From contig NZ_CP053452.2 of assembly GCF_013128195.2 (NCBI RefSeq), forward strand, positions 496,001 to 560,000: a stretch of 64,000 nt of DNA, read 5' to 3'. The translations under genes and the position numbers were made by a program. Shown piece by piece: positions 10,201 to 18,378 of the stretch. The stretch is from Frigoriglobus tundricola. GTDB lineage: Bacteria; Planctomycetota; Planctomycetia; Gemmatales; Gemmataceae. Within the stretch, counting starts at the first letter, position 1; the number at the start of each line of letters is the position of its first letter. The notes beneath the pieces were generated by a model. That model made no database searches. It worked only from the letters and a program-made list of their open reading frames with translations, and was not told where the DNA came from.

Positions 10201-10643
10201 GGATCTTTCTCCCCGTGATCGACGAAGGGACCGTTCCGGTCCCAACGGCCAAACCCGTACGGGTGTGTGGGGGGACCGAAACCGTGCTGCTCGTGGAGGA
10301 CCAGGCCGAGGTTCGGCGGGTCGCGCTGATCGCGCTACAGGCGCGGGGGTACCACGTGACCGAGGCGGTCGATGCCCAGGACGCGCTCCGCCTCGTCGAG
10401 CGGGACCGGCCGCGACTGGACATCCTGGTGACCGACGTCGTGATGCCGGGAATGAGCGGGCGCGAACTCGCGGAGGCGATACGGGGCCGGTACCCCTTAA
10501 TTAAAGTGTTGTACATGAGCGGATTCACGGAGGACACCGTGGTCCGGCACGGCGTCCTCCAGGCCGACACCGCGTTTCTGCACAAGCCGTTCACGCCCTA
10601 CTCGCTGACCAAAAAGGTGCGCGAGGTGTTGGACCACGCGTGA
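7218..10643 (+). CDS. Hybrid histidine kinase with two receivers and five PAS domains
   Basis: Cytoplasmic 1141-residue sensor. Order: receiver (about 5-125, VEDNPSD and LCDWQMP), five PAS/PAC modules (about 150-770, most ending in D-[IV]-T-x-[RW]-K), HisKA with GGVAHDFNNLL, HATPase with NLAVNARDAMP, DTGTGM and GTGLGLATV, and a C-terminal receiver (VEDQAEVRR, TDVVMPGMSG, the lysine in HKPF). The DFNNLL-type HisKA is typical of PAS-rich hybrid kinases. ATG 7218 has AGGGTGA six bases upstream; a GTG at 7209 overlapping the previous stop is the alternative. Third gene of the rightward operon. The stimulus is unknown. Confidence 0.9.
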   Translation: MPDAPIRLVIVEDNPSDAKLLDHALRRGGVEFRSVRVDSEADYVAALADEPDVVLCDWQMPHFNSLRALELLRNRRPHTPFILVSGSIGEEAAVHIIKLGATDYLLKDRLGRLGPAVRQALEQSALRTAAQQSAEALRRSEAALAEAQRVAHLGSWVWDPPTGAVLWSDAIYELFGLDRATTRPSLETFLSVLHPDDRPAALARVETMLAGADEFANDFRIVRPDGAVLWIHSRARATRDPAGALLRVDGIDQDITDRKRTEAALRASEERYRLAIRATNDAVWDLDLLSECVHQSDPFTALFSYTPNTASRLQSWIDRVHPEDRERAWEGLQGAIGGAESHWECDYRFLRTDGVWAEVHDRGFILRDEDGRAQRIVGAMQDVTDRKRAEAELWKTAELLRAVANGTTDAVYVKDRNGKYLLLNAAAAGFVGKTVAEVLGRDDSGLFDPEGARRAMAWDRRVMESGCAETDEETLTAAGVSRTFLTTKAPYRDANGTVTGVIGISRDVTEWKRAADAVRESEERYRRLVEVLPDAVFINAGGRIVFCNPACLRLLGATDPAQVIGKDPLELFHPDYHAAIRGRIGRMIETRESAPALEERVVRLDGRAVTVLVIATPIPARGADAILVVLTDLTERERSLERLRSVMGSVSDAILTTDGHGTVGSVNTGTQRVFGYTEAELVGASVWLLVPGSGPGERDGPLANGPRPGVPRLVGGGREVVGRRKDGSTFPLELTVTEFHLDGDRHFTWVLHDITARKQLEEQYRHAQKMEAVGQLAGGVAHDFNNLLTVINGCSEMLLEDAGDGPSVRTRAGAIREAGERAAGLTSQLLAFSRRTVLEPRIVCPNVVVAETGNLLARLIGEDVRLVTALDPRIGRVRVDPGQFGQVLMNLAVNARDAMPTGGRLTIETRDVVLDEAHTRVRSEVRPGRYAVITVADTGTGMTAEVKARVFEPFFTTKGPGKGTGLGLATVFGIVKQSSGHIEVDSAVGAGTTFRIFLPVIDEGTVPVPTAKPVRVCGGTETVLLVEDQAEVRRVALIALQARGYHVTEAVDAQDALRLVERDRPRLDILVTDVVMPGMSGRELAEAIRGRYPLIKVLYMSGFTEDTVVRHGVLQADTAFLHKPFTPYSLTKKVREVLDHA

Positions 10644-10910
10644 TTCGGGCCGCGTCGCGGCGGCGGGACGTTGCGGGGCCCGGCGCGTCCATGCGGGCCC
10701 TCGTTTCCCCGCCGAGTGAGAACGACGAGTACCGTTCCGGCGGTGCCCGGTCCGGGGCGACCTCGCGCCCGTTCGCACCCGTTCGACCGGTGGCGGCGGG
10801 GCCGCGTCCGGTGCGGGGCTCAGCCGCGACCCGCGTCGATCGCGGCCACGACCGCCGATGCGGTCGCGAACCGGCGGTCGGGGTCCTTTTCCAGTAGCGC
10901 GTGACAACGT

Positions 10911-12788
10911 TCACCAGCCAAACGGGCAGGTCCGGTCGGGCCGCGGGGAGCGCGCGGGGGTGCCCGTCTGCACCGCCTCGAACACGGCGGTCACCGTGCG
11001 CCCCGGGAACGGCACCGCACCGGTGGCCATGAGGTACAGCACGCCGCCCAGGCTGAACAGGTCCGACAGCGGCGTCGCCGGCTCGCCCCGGATCGCCTCG
11101 GGGGCCATGAAGTACGGCGTCCCGATCCGGGTCCCGGCCGCCGTCAGCGCGTCGGCGTCCGGGACCCCGCGCCAGGCCGAAGTCGGTGAGCTGGCCCGGC
11201 CGGTCCCGGCCTCGATGAGCACGTTCCCGGGCTTGATGTCGCGGTGGACGACCTGCCGGGCGTGGGCCGCCGCCAGTCCGGCCGCGATCTGCCGGGCGGT
11301 CCCGACGAGGGGCTCCGCCGGCAGCGGCCCGTGCCGCTGGACGTGGGCCTCCAGGCACGTCCCCTCCACGTACTCCATCGCCATGTAGGAGACCCCGGCG
11401 GCCTCACGGACCGCGTACACGGCGACCACGTTCTCGTGCTGGACGGCCGCCGCGGCCCGGGCCTCCCGCGCGAACCGCTCCCAGGCCCCCGGCGCCGCGC
11501 TCCGTTCCGGGTTCAGGAGCTTCACCGCGACGTACCGGTGCAGGCTCGGCTCGAACGCCTTGAACACCACGCCCATCGCCCCGCGCCCGAGCACGCTCCG
11601 CAGCTCGTACTCGCCCAGCCGGCACCCGCACTCGGGTAGCGCGTGCGCGAACGCGGGGCGGAACTCGGGCAGCTTCGACCGGTCGCAGGACGGCGGCCGC
11701 GGGGCGTCATCGGTCGGGAACGCGCGGGTCCGCGCGGCGGGTACGGGGATCCGCGGCGTGTCGGTGACCGGCGCCGGGTCGTTCAGCCGGGTGCGGCTGT
11801 TCTCGACCGTCAGGTTCACCAGCTCGGTGGCCCCGGCCGCGAGGATGGTCGCGAAGTCCGGGCACTGGCCGATGTCCTGGTTCAGCACCGCGGCGAACGA
11901 CTCGACCTTCGGGGCCACCCGCTGGAGGAACTCGACCAGCGCCGCCCGCGTCATCCCGAACCGGTCGCGGCCGGTGGCGAGGAGCCGGGCGAGCAGGTCC
12001 GGGCGCTGGGCCACCGCGTCCAGTTGCACCAGTTGGCTCGCGAACTGGAGCAGCTCGGCCCGCTCCACCTGGACCTTGTCCACGGTCGAGAGCAGCGCCG
12101 GCTGGTGGTGGTAGCGGATCGGCTCGACGATGTCGTCCGGCAGCATCCAGCCGCGCAGCAGTTCGGCGCTCACGTCCGCGTGGTCGATCCCGAACGACTC
12201 GACTTCCGCCCCGCACGGGTCGTCCACCAGGCGGCCCGCGTGGCGCCCCAGGTGCGCCTCCCAGGTGCCCGCGAACGCCTGCCGGAGGAGCACCTCACCG
12301 AGGTCGCGGAGCAGGCCGGCGACCAGGTCGTCGTCCGGGTTGGGGCGCCGGGTCAGGACCGCCAGCTCGCGCGCGAGGATCGCCCCGCCGACCGACGACA
12401 CCCAGTAGTCCCGCATCGCCGGGTCGGCGTCACGGCCGAGTTTCACCGCCGGAAGCGACAGGCCCAGTGCCAGCGACCGCACGGTCTTCAGCCCGAGTAC
12501 GTGGACCGCGCGGCCGACCGAGGCGACCGGCTGCTTGAGGCCGTACAGGCAGGAGTTGACCGCTTTCAGGAGCTTGCCGCAGAGAGCCGCGTCCAGGCCG
12601 AGGAAGGCGACGATCTCTTTCGGGTCGCAGTCCGGGCGGCTGGCCGCGTTCACCACTTGAAGGGCGACCGCCGGCGGCGTGGGGAGCCGGCTCGGGTCCA
12701 GAACGGTGGCGAGTAGCTCCGCCCGCGGTGCCGGACCGGGGGCGGGCAAGCGGAGCGTATCGTGTGGGAGGGCGAAAGAAGTTGACAC
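10911..12788 (-). CDS. HDOD domain - Ser/Thr protein kinase fusion, frame-disrupted 3' end
   Basis: Residues about 25-240 form an HDOD domain (LPTPPAVALQVVNAASR, LLKAVNSCLYG, SVGRAVHVLGL). After a linker, a Hanks-type kinase begins near residue 385 with the loop LGRGAMGVVFKA, the lysine of YVAVKLL and catalytic VVHRDIKPGNVL. The open frame then reads SSPTSAWRG where LTDFGLAR is expected; that motif is in a neighbouring frame between about 11165 and 11194, after which the frame returns (ALTAAGTRIGTPYFMAPE). A further shift near 10956-10960 leads to the premature stop at 10911, and another near 10896 is needed to read the kinase end (LLEKDPDRRF) to a stop at 10820. The intact gene would therefore be about 10820-12788. 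Either the kinase is dead or the sequence has four one-base errors. Confidence 0.8.
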   Translation of the reverse strand: MSTSFALPHDTLRLPAPGPAPRAELLATVLDPSRLPTPPAVALQVVNAASRPDCDPKEIVAFLGLDAALCGKLLKAVNSCLYGLKQPVASVGRAVHVLGLKTVRSLALGLSLPAVKLGRDADPAMRDYWVSSVGGAILARELAVLTRRPNPDDDLVAGLLRDLGEVLLRQAFAGTWEAHLGRHAGRLVDDPCGAEVESFGIDHADVSAELLRGWMLPDDIVEPIRYHHQPALLSTVDKVQVERAELLQFASQLVQLDAVAQRPDLLARLLATGRDRFGMTRAALVEFLQRVAPKVESFAAVLNQDIGQCPDFATILAAGATELVNLTVENSRTRLNDPAPVTDTPRIPVPAARTRAFPTDDAPRPPSCDRSKLPEFRPAFAHALPECGCRLGEYELRSVLGRGAMGVVFKAFEPSLHRYVAVKLLNPERSAAPGAWERFAREARAAAAVQHENVVAVYAVREAAGVSYMAMEYVEGTCLEAHVQRHGPLPAEPLVGTARQIAAGLAAAHARQVVHRDIKPGNVLIEAGTGRASSPTSAWRGVPDADALTAAGTRIGTPYFMAPEAIRGEPATPLSDLFSLGGVLYLMATGAVPFPGRTVTAVFEAVQTGTPARSPRPDRTCPFGW

Positions 12789-13152
12789 CGGAGATCCCCG
12801 TGCAGAGCCGTCTCGCGCGCGGCGAGCGGGGCGGTGGAAAAGCGTGCGTCACGATGGGGGGACGGTCAACCGCGGCCGGGCGCGTTCGGACCGTATTGTT
12901 TGCGGGCACGAATAGCGGTGTGCGTGTCCCACACCACGCCGGGAATTTTGAGGGCCGCCGATAACGAACTCGTTCGGCCCCGGCACCGAGTCGTTTACGG
13001 CAGCAGAGGTGAAAGTTCCGCTGTCGGTACGAGAAATAGGAACAAAACCGCCCGGGCACCGGCTAGGACAAGAAAGCCGTACGATCTCCTCTCGATTCGC
13101 GCGTTATGAATAGCTGATCGCTTCGTTCGTCCCTTCCGCGTGAGGAGTGCCC
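12789..13152. other. Intergenic region between divergent genes
   Basis: About 360 bp between the leftward HDOD-kinase and the rightward receiver gene. It should hold both promoters. I see no convincing hairpin, repeat or small gene in it. Confidence 0.4.
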
Positions 13153-13665
13153 GTGGCCGAGATCCTGGTCATCGACGACGAGGCGCTGGTCCGTCGGCAC
13201 GTTAGTGACGTGCTGGTTGCGGCCGGGCACACCGTGCGCCAAGCGGGCGACGGACGGGCCGGGTTGGCCGCGCTCCAAGCGGCGGCGCCCGATCTAGTGG
13301 TGTGTGACCTGTTCATGCCGGGCATGGAGGGTCTCGAGACGATTCGAGAGTTGCGCCGCTCGGCCCCGGCTCTGCCGGTCGTGGCGGTCAGCGGGGGCGG
13401 GCGCTGGGACCTGCTCGAACTGCTCGAGAGCGCAGCCGTGTTGGGCGCGACGATCGCCCTATCTAAACCGCTGTCCCGTGCCGCCCTGCTCCAGGCGGTC
13501 CGCGAACTGCTCGACGGCACCCCGCGGAGCGCCCCGCCGTGTCCCGAAGCCTTGCGGCGGGCAGGCGAGAAGGGCCTTTGCTCGCAACTCCGGTCGTGTG
13601 CCCGCGCCGGATCGTCGATCTGGTGCGGGGCCAGTCGCCCCCCCACGACTCCCACCCATAACTGA
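13153..13665 (+). CDS. Single-domain response regulator
   Basis: 170-residue receiver: ILVIDDEALVRRHV, phospho-Asp in VVCDLFMPGMEG, VAVSGGG and the lysine of ALSKPL. The final 45 residues are low-complexity and Cys/Arg-rich, with no output domain. GTG 13153 is chosen because GAGGAG lies five bases before it; a GTG at 13147 overlaps that ribosome site. It stands alone next to the HDOD-kinase, and no kinase partner is adjacent. Confidence 0.8.
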   Translation: MAEILVIDDEALVRRHVSDVLVAAGHTVRQAGDGRAGLAALQAAAPDLVVCDLFMPGMEGLETIRELRRSAPALPVVAVSGGGRWDLLELLESAAVLGATIALSKPLSRAALLQAVRELLDGTPRSAPPCPEALRRAGEKGLCSQLRSCARAGSSIWCGASRPPTTPTHN

Positions 13666-13739
13666 TCAGGTGTCAACGAAGGCGACCCGATCCGCGACGA
13701 ACTCCCACCACTTGGCTGTCTTCGCGCCCCGGAGCACGC

Positions 13740-13943
13740 TCACGAACAACAGGCGGGCCAGGGCGACGTAGCTGAATCGCAATCGTTCGCATGTGACCGT
13801 TTCATGAACCCGGAAGCGTATTGCGGGGCAGGTTCCCGAGCATTCGCGGAGCATATCGGCGCGGGGCTTCCAGGAGCGCTAAGTGCCACGAGCGCAAATC
13901 GACCGCCCATCGCGCCCGCCATGATCCGGAGCGTTTCCGTCAT
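13740..13943 (-). CDS. Small ORF overlapping the ECF-WD40 stop codon
   Basis: A 67-codon frame starting with an ATG that overlaps the preceding stop as ATGA, as in coupled genes. An open stretch in another frame continues to 13666 and contains a basic/aromatic tail (RLRFSYVALARLLF). It could be a frame-disrupted small gene or chance. I recognise no family. Confidence 0.2.
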   Translation of the reverse strand: MTETLRIMAGAMGGRFALVALSAPGSPAPICSANAREPAPQYASGFMKRSHANDCDSATSPWPACCS

Positions 13944-16273
13944 TTCACCATGCGACCGAGTTCTTCGGCGTGGCTGCGGAACTCGGCCGTTTCCGTGAGC
14001 GTGCCGAGCAGGTCGGCGAGCGCCGCGGCCTTGTCCTCACGCCGGCCGAGCTGGGCGGTGAGTGTGCGGGTCTCCACTTCGGTCGGCAGCCGCCCGAGCG
14101 CGGCGAGGAACAGTGCCTCCACCCGCCGGGTGTCCGTGACGCCCGCGCCGGACAGGTCGCGGATCAGCGCCTGGAATCGTGCCGGTGCGACGGCATCGGG
14201 CGCCTTCGCCGCGGGCTTCGTCGGCGTGGTGTCGGGCGCCTTCGCAACGGGTACCGGCGGTGCGGGCTCAACGGGCGGCAGGTGCCCCCAGACTGTGATC
14301 GACAACCCCTGTGAGTTGGTCTGGGCAGCAAGGAACGATCCGTCCGGCCCGAACACGAGGGCGCTGTAGTCGCGAATGGTCTCCTTGTCGGTCGCACGAC
14401 TGAGCTCCTTCCCGGTCGCAGCGTCCCAGATGACGACCTCGGACGGGGCCGCGATCGTGTCGGGGTTGCCGTTTCCGGCCCGACCCGTCGCGGCGGCCAC
14501 GAACCGCCCGTCCGGGCTGAAAGCGACCGCCTTGATCGGTCGGCGAAACGCAGAGACGGGGAACCGGTCCTTGCCGGATACCGTGTCAAGGAATCGGAGT
14601 TCGTTTTGGGCGTAGTCTCGAAGGGCAAGCGTTTTCCCATCCGAAGAGAGCGGGTCGGGCCAGATCGGGCCGATGGTCTCTCCGCTCACTTCGATCGTTT
14701 TGCCCTCCTTCCCGCTGACCGCGTCGATGGTGGTGAAGCGGCGCCCCTTGAGCACCCGCCGGCTCCTTGGACCGGTATCCCCCTCAAGAATTGCCTGCGT
14801 CTTGAGCACGAACCGCCCGTGTCCGGCGAGCATGTAATAAGGTAGGGCCTCTCGCTCGGTCGTGTCCGTTAGGATGGGGTGACCGAGTTCCTTCCGTGCG
14901 GTCAGGTCCCACACCGACACCCGAGTGAGTCGGGTGGCCTTCTGGGCAGCGAGTGGTCCCCCGTTATTGGTGTTGTCTCGCGAGCACAGGACGATGAGTT
15001 TCGCCCCGTCCGATGTGAACGCGACCTGCAAGGCGGGCAGGTCGCCTTTGGGCCAGAGGGCTTCCACGATCTCGCCGGTTGTGGCATCGCGGAGCTTCAC
15101 GCCGTTCTCGCCCTCGGCGGTCGCGGAGAACTTCCCATCCGGTGAGATCGCCGCAGCATGCACCTGATTTTGTGCGCCGACGCGGAGCCGCAAGGGCTTG
15201 CCTACGAGAGAGACCTCTCCGACAGAATTATTATGCTGGAAGAGAAGCGATTTTCCGTCGGGCGTGGTGCCAAAGAGCTTGCCACTCGAAACCTCGTAGA
15301 GCTGCTTCGCCAGCGGCCACTCTTCGCCCTTCGCGGCAGGCTGATCCACCGGCTTCGGCATCGGCGCGACCGGCGGTAGCGTCGGTGCCTCGGCCGCGAT
15401 TTTGGGTTCGGCGTCCGGAGCGTCCGCGCGGTTCGCCCAGCCCACGCCGGCCGCCAGACCGAGCAGCGAGACGCCCAGAACGACTCCCATCCACATTCGC
15501 AATGCCTTCGTCATGGCCCGTACTCCTTGCTCCGCCAGCCCGACGGCCGGTTCGCGAACGATTCCGATCGTGGCCCGTAACCCGCGTTGTGCCGCAACCA
15601 CCGCCGCTCGCGAGAGCGCCGTCACCGTGTCCGCCGAGAGGCCCGGTGGGCACGCCAGGAGCGCGAGAACGCCCGCGGGCAACTCGATCCGCCGCGCCAG
15701 GCGGTCCCGGAGCGTGCGCCGCGCGGTCGTGAGCCGCGATTCGATCGTTCCCACCGGGCACCCGAGGACGCGCGCCGCGTCGGCGTTGGAGAGCCCTTCG
15801 AGGTAGCACAACACGAAGGCCCGGCGGAACGGCTCCGAGAGGCGGTCGATCTCGGCGTCGAGCAGGCCGCGCAGTTCGCTCCGCTCGGCGGCGTCGGGCG
15901 CGGGGCGCGCGGGCGGCTCGCTGATGAGTACGCTCGCCGGCCGGCGCCGGCTGGCGGCCCGCCGGGCGATCCGCACGGCAACACGATGGAGCCAGGCCGG
16001 AACCGCCGTGCCGCGCCGGACGTACGCGGCTTTACGCGCCAGCACGAGAAACGCGGCCTGGAACGCGTCTTCGGCGTCCTCGGTGTGGCCCAGCACCCGC
16101 CGACACACGGCCAGCACCATTGCCCCGTGGCGCCGCACGAGTAGCTCGAAGGCCGCTTCGTCCCGAGTGGCCGCGAAGCGCGCGACGAGGACCGCGTCGG
16201 CGCACTCGCCCGCGTCGGGCGCTGCGTCGCGTCGGAGTCGTCGCACCAGCGCGGCCAGCCGAATCCCCGGCAT
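13940..16273 (-). CDS. ECF sigma factor fused to membrane-anchored WD40-like domain
   Basis: 777 residues. Sigma region 2 (about 25-100, with DAEDAFQAAFLVLARKA) and region 4 (135-190, with GLSNADAARVLGCPVGTIESRL) make a complete ECF sigma factor. One hydrophobic helix at about 260-281 follows, then an Ala/Pro-rich linker and about 450 residues of WD40-like repeats (ISPDGKFSATAEGENGVKLRDATTG; later FSPDGRFVAAAT and WDAATGKEL). The layout implies a membrane-tethered sigma factor sensing through an extracytoplasmic propeller, a class described for planctomycetes. ATG 16273 is preceded by GGGAG; upstream residues in this frame look non-coding. No separate anti-sigma gene is adjacent. Confidence 0.88.
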   Translation of the reverse strand: MPGIRLAALVRRLRRDAAPDAGECADAVLVARFAATRDEAAFELLVRRHGAMVLAVCRRVLGHTEDAEDAFQAAFLVLARKAAYVRRGTAVPAWLHRVAVRIARRAASRRRPASVLISEPPARPAPDAAERSELRGLLDAEIDRLSEPFRRAFVLCYLEGLSNADAARVLGCPVGTIESRLTTARRTLRDRLARRIELPAGVLALLACPPGLSADTVTALSRAAVVAAQRGLRATIGIVREPAVGLAEQGVRAMTKALRMWMGVVLGVSLLGLAAGVGWANRADAPDAEPKIAAEAPTLPPVAPMPKPVDQPAAKGEEWPLAKQLYEVSSGKLFGTTPDGKSLLFQHNNSVGEVSLVGKPLRLRVGAQNQVHAAAISPDGKFSATAEGENGVKLRDATTGEIVEALWPKGDLPALQVAFTSDGAKLIVLCSRDNTNNGGPLAAQKATRLTRVSVWDLTARKELGHPILTDTTEREALPYYMLAGHGRFVLKTQAILEGDTGPRSRRVLKGRRFTTIDAVSGKEGKTIEVSGETIGPIWPDPLSSDGKTLALRDYAQNELRFLDTVSGKDRFPVSAFRRPIKAVAFSPDGRFVAAATGRAGNGNPDTIAAPSEVVIWDAATGKELSRATDKETIRDYSALVFGPDGSFLAAQTNSQGLSITVWGHLPPVEPAPPVPVAKAPDTTPTKPAAKAPDAVAPARFQALIRDLSGAGVTDTRRVEALFLAALGRLPTEVETRTLTAQLGRREDKAAALADLLGTLTETAEFRSHAEELGRMVK

Positions 16274-16381
16274 GTGGTCGTTCTCCCGCCCGCCGTCAGA
16301 TAAGAGACCGGCCGGCGGCGAAACCCGCGCGGAAAATGAACATTGTCGGTAACCCCCGGGCACCGCCCGGGGTGTTTGGCG

Positions 16382-17269
16382 TCACTTGGCCGGCGTGGCG
16401 TCGGCTTCGAGGTCGCCGAGCGCGTACTGGATGCCCGCGAGGTAGTGCTGGAGGACCGCCGGGTTCCAGAAGATCTCCTCCCGGTGACCGAGCGAGCAGT
16501 AGAAGCACCGGCCCTTGCCGTGGGTGTTGATCCAACTGATCGGGTAGGTGCCGTCCTTGCGCGTGCCCTTGTCCGCGTCCTTCTTGTCCATTTTCGCCGT
16601 GTCCATCACCAGCAGGTACTTGCGGTCCTTGGCCAGCGCGGTGTCGTCGCGGAACATGTAAATCTCGTCGGTGATCTCGAAGTCGTGCCCGCCGAACGCC
16701 GCGTTGATGGGGCTCTTGGGATCGACGACCTTCACCGGCACCTTCTGGTGCCACGGGTGGCTGACGAACGCCCCGCCCATCATCTGGGTGTACTCCTTCC
16801 ACTGCTTGTACGTGTCCGTCGCCGCGTGGATGCCGATCAGGCCCTTACCGCTCGAAACGAAGTCCGCGAGGCTCTTCTTCAACAGCTCCTCGCGCGCGTC
16901 GGCGTCCTTGCCCCCGTTCTTGGAGCGGAGGCAGCGTTCGGTGGTGTTCAGCATGAACACGGCGTCGAACTTCTTGAGCTTCTCGGGCTCGAAGAACGAC
17001 TCGTCCTCGGTGGCGTAAACGGTGAACGCGCCCGTCTTGTCGCCCATCACGGTGATCGCGCGGACCCCGATGGGAATGGACGAGTGCCGGAACCCGTCGG
17101 TCTTGCTGAACACGAGGACGTTGCGCGTGGCCTTCGGCTTCGCGGGCGCCTTCGTGGGTAGCGCCGCAAACACCTTCTCCATCATCTTGGGATCGACGGG
17201 CTTGTCGTCGCCCGCCGCGACGAGGGCCGTCGCGGCGCCGAACAGCAGCGGGAGAATGAACCTGCTCAC
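16382..17269 (-). CDS. Secreted ThuA-domain protein
   Basis: 295 residues with a signal peptide (VSRFILPLLFGAATALVAAG) and a ThuA/trehalose-utilisation-type, glutamine-amidotransferase-like fold: VLVFSKTDGFRH near the N-terminus, FDAVFMLNTTERC, then GIHAATDTYKQW and HPWHQKVPVKVVD. Planctomycetes carry many such exported ThuA proteins with presumed carbohydrate-linked roles; no substrate can be read from sequence. The start is GTG 17269 with AGGAGAG six bases upstream, which fits the signal peptide; the 32 upstream codons are excluded. Confidence 0.85.
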   Translation of the reverse strand: MSRFILPLLFGAATALVAAGDDKPVDPKMMEKVFAALPTKAPAKPKATRNVLVFSKTDGFRHSSIPIGVRAITVMGDKTGAFTVYATEDESFFEPEKLKKFDAVFMLNTTERCLRSKNGGKDADAREELLKKSLADFVSSGKGLIGIHAATDTYKQWKEYTQMMGGAFVSHPWHQKVPVKVVDPKSPINAAFGGHDFEITDEIYMFRDDTALAKDRKYLLVMDTAKMDKKDADKGTRKDGTYPISWINTHGKGRCFYCSLGHREEIFWNPAVLQHYLAGIQYALGDLEADATPAK

Positions 17270-17406
17270 GAGTGTCTCTCCTGGATCGGAACTGGGGGAA
17301 AGGTTGAAGGGCCGGAAAGTTGTTGTACGACCGCCAGGGCACGCGAAGCGCGGGACGCGGATCATTTACGGCGACGGGCGGACGAGTCTCGCGGGCGGGC
17401 CCGGGG

Positions 17407-18369
17407 TCAGGACACCGGCGCGACCGGGCCGCGGCCCGCGATCGCTCGGGTCGTGGTCCGGAGCAGTTCCGCGTACCCCCAGAGCAACCGGCCGCCGATG
17501 GCGGCCACCGCCGCCTTGAACGCCCAGGTGAACGGTACAGCCCCCACTCGCTCACCCAACGACGCGCAGCCGAGCAGGGCAATCGAGACGACCGTTCCGG
17601 CGCTGAACCAGGAGGCATACGACCACGCTTCCGTCATCATGGCGCGGTCGTCCAGGCGCTGGGCGAGTTGGGTAAAAAACCTCAGCCAGATGCCCGCCGC
17701 CACGACCACCAGGCCCGCCGCCGAGGTGACCGCGAGAACGATACCGATTTGGATCGACTGAATATAAGCGACGAACGCGAGCGGCAGGGTGACCAGGCTC
17801 GCCACGGCCCACGGGGAGCCGTAGACGCGCGGCACGAAGGTGCAGCGGTACTGACAGATCGTGTTCATGACCGCCGGCAGCAGGAGGGACCCGGCCGCCA
17901 GCGCCAGGAACCGGCCGACCGAGGTCATGCCCTTTGTGGGCACGAACGGCAGCAGGAGCAGGTCCAGGGCCACGACACAGGCGTACAGAACGCCACCGAC
18001 CATCGTGAAGGTGCGGGCGCTATCGAGCGCCCCGCACACCGTCGGCCACGGCGGGGCCAGAAACCGCCCCCGTTCTTCGGGTTCCAGGCCGTCGAGTTCG
18101 GGTCGGTCCGGCCCCAGAGGCGGGAACCGCGGGCGGAACTCCGGTTCCGGTGGCGCGGGCGGACGCGGAGGAGGCGTGGGCGGTTCCGGCGGCGGCACCG
18201 GCGGTGCAAGAACGGGCGTGGCGGGAAGCGCCGCCTCAGACGCGACCGGTACCGGAACCGCAACCGTGAGCGTCGCGCCACACACCACGCACTTCACGGA
18301 CCGCGTCACGGCGCCGTCGTCGAGCGTGAACCGGTACCCACAGTGCCCACATTCGAGTTCGTAGGTCAT
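17407..18369 (-). CDS. Zinc-ribbon multi-TM protein A
   Basis: 320 residues. A short zinc ribbon at 7-35 (CGHCGYRF...KCVVCGA, two C-x2-C pairs), a very proline-rich linker (about 45-100), then five to six hydrophobic segments from about 120 to 300. Unknown function. It shares its plan, not obvious sequence identity, with the next two upstream genes, from which it is separated by 9 bp and more. The ribbon is probably cytoplasmic. An Ala/Pro tail precedes the stop. Confidence 0.75.
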   Translation of the reverse strand: MTYELECGHCGYRFTLDDGAVTRSVKCVVCGATLTVAVPVPVASEAALPATPVLAPPVPPPEPPTPPPRPPAPPEPEFRPRFPPLGPDRPELDGLEPEERGRFLAPPWPTVCGALDSARTFTMVGGVLYACVVALDLLLLPFVPTKGMTSVGRFLALAAGSLLLPAVMNTICQYRCTFVPRVYGSPWAVASLVTLPLAFVAYIQSIQIGIVLAVTSAAGLVVVAAGIWLRFFTQLAQRLDDRAMMTEAWSYASWFSAGTVVSIALLGCASLGERVGAVPFTWAFKAAVAAIGGRLLWGYAELLRTTTRAIAGRGPVAPVS

Positions 18370-18378
18370 GGGCGCGGC

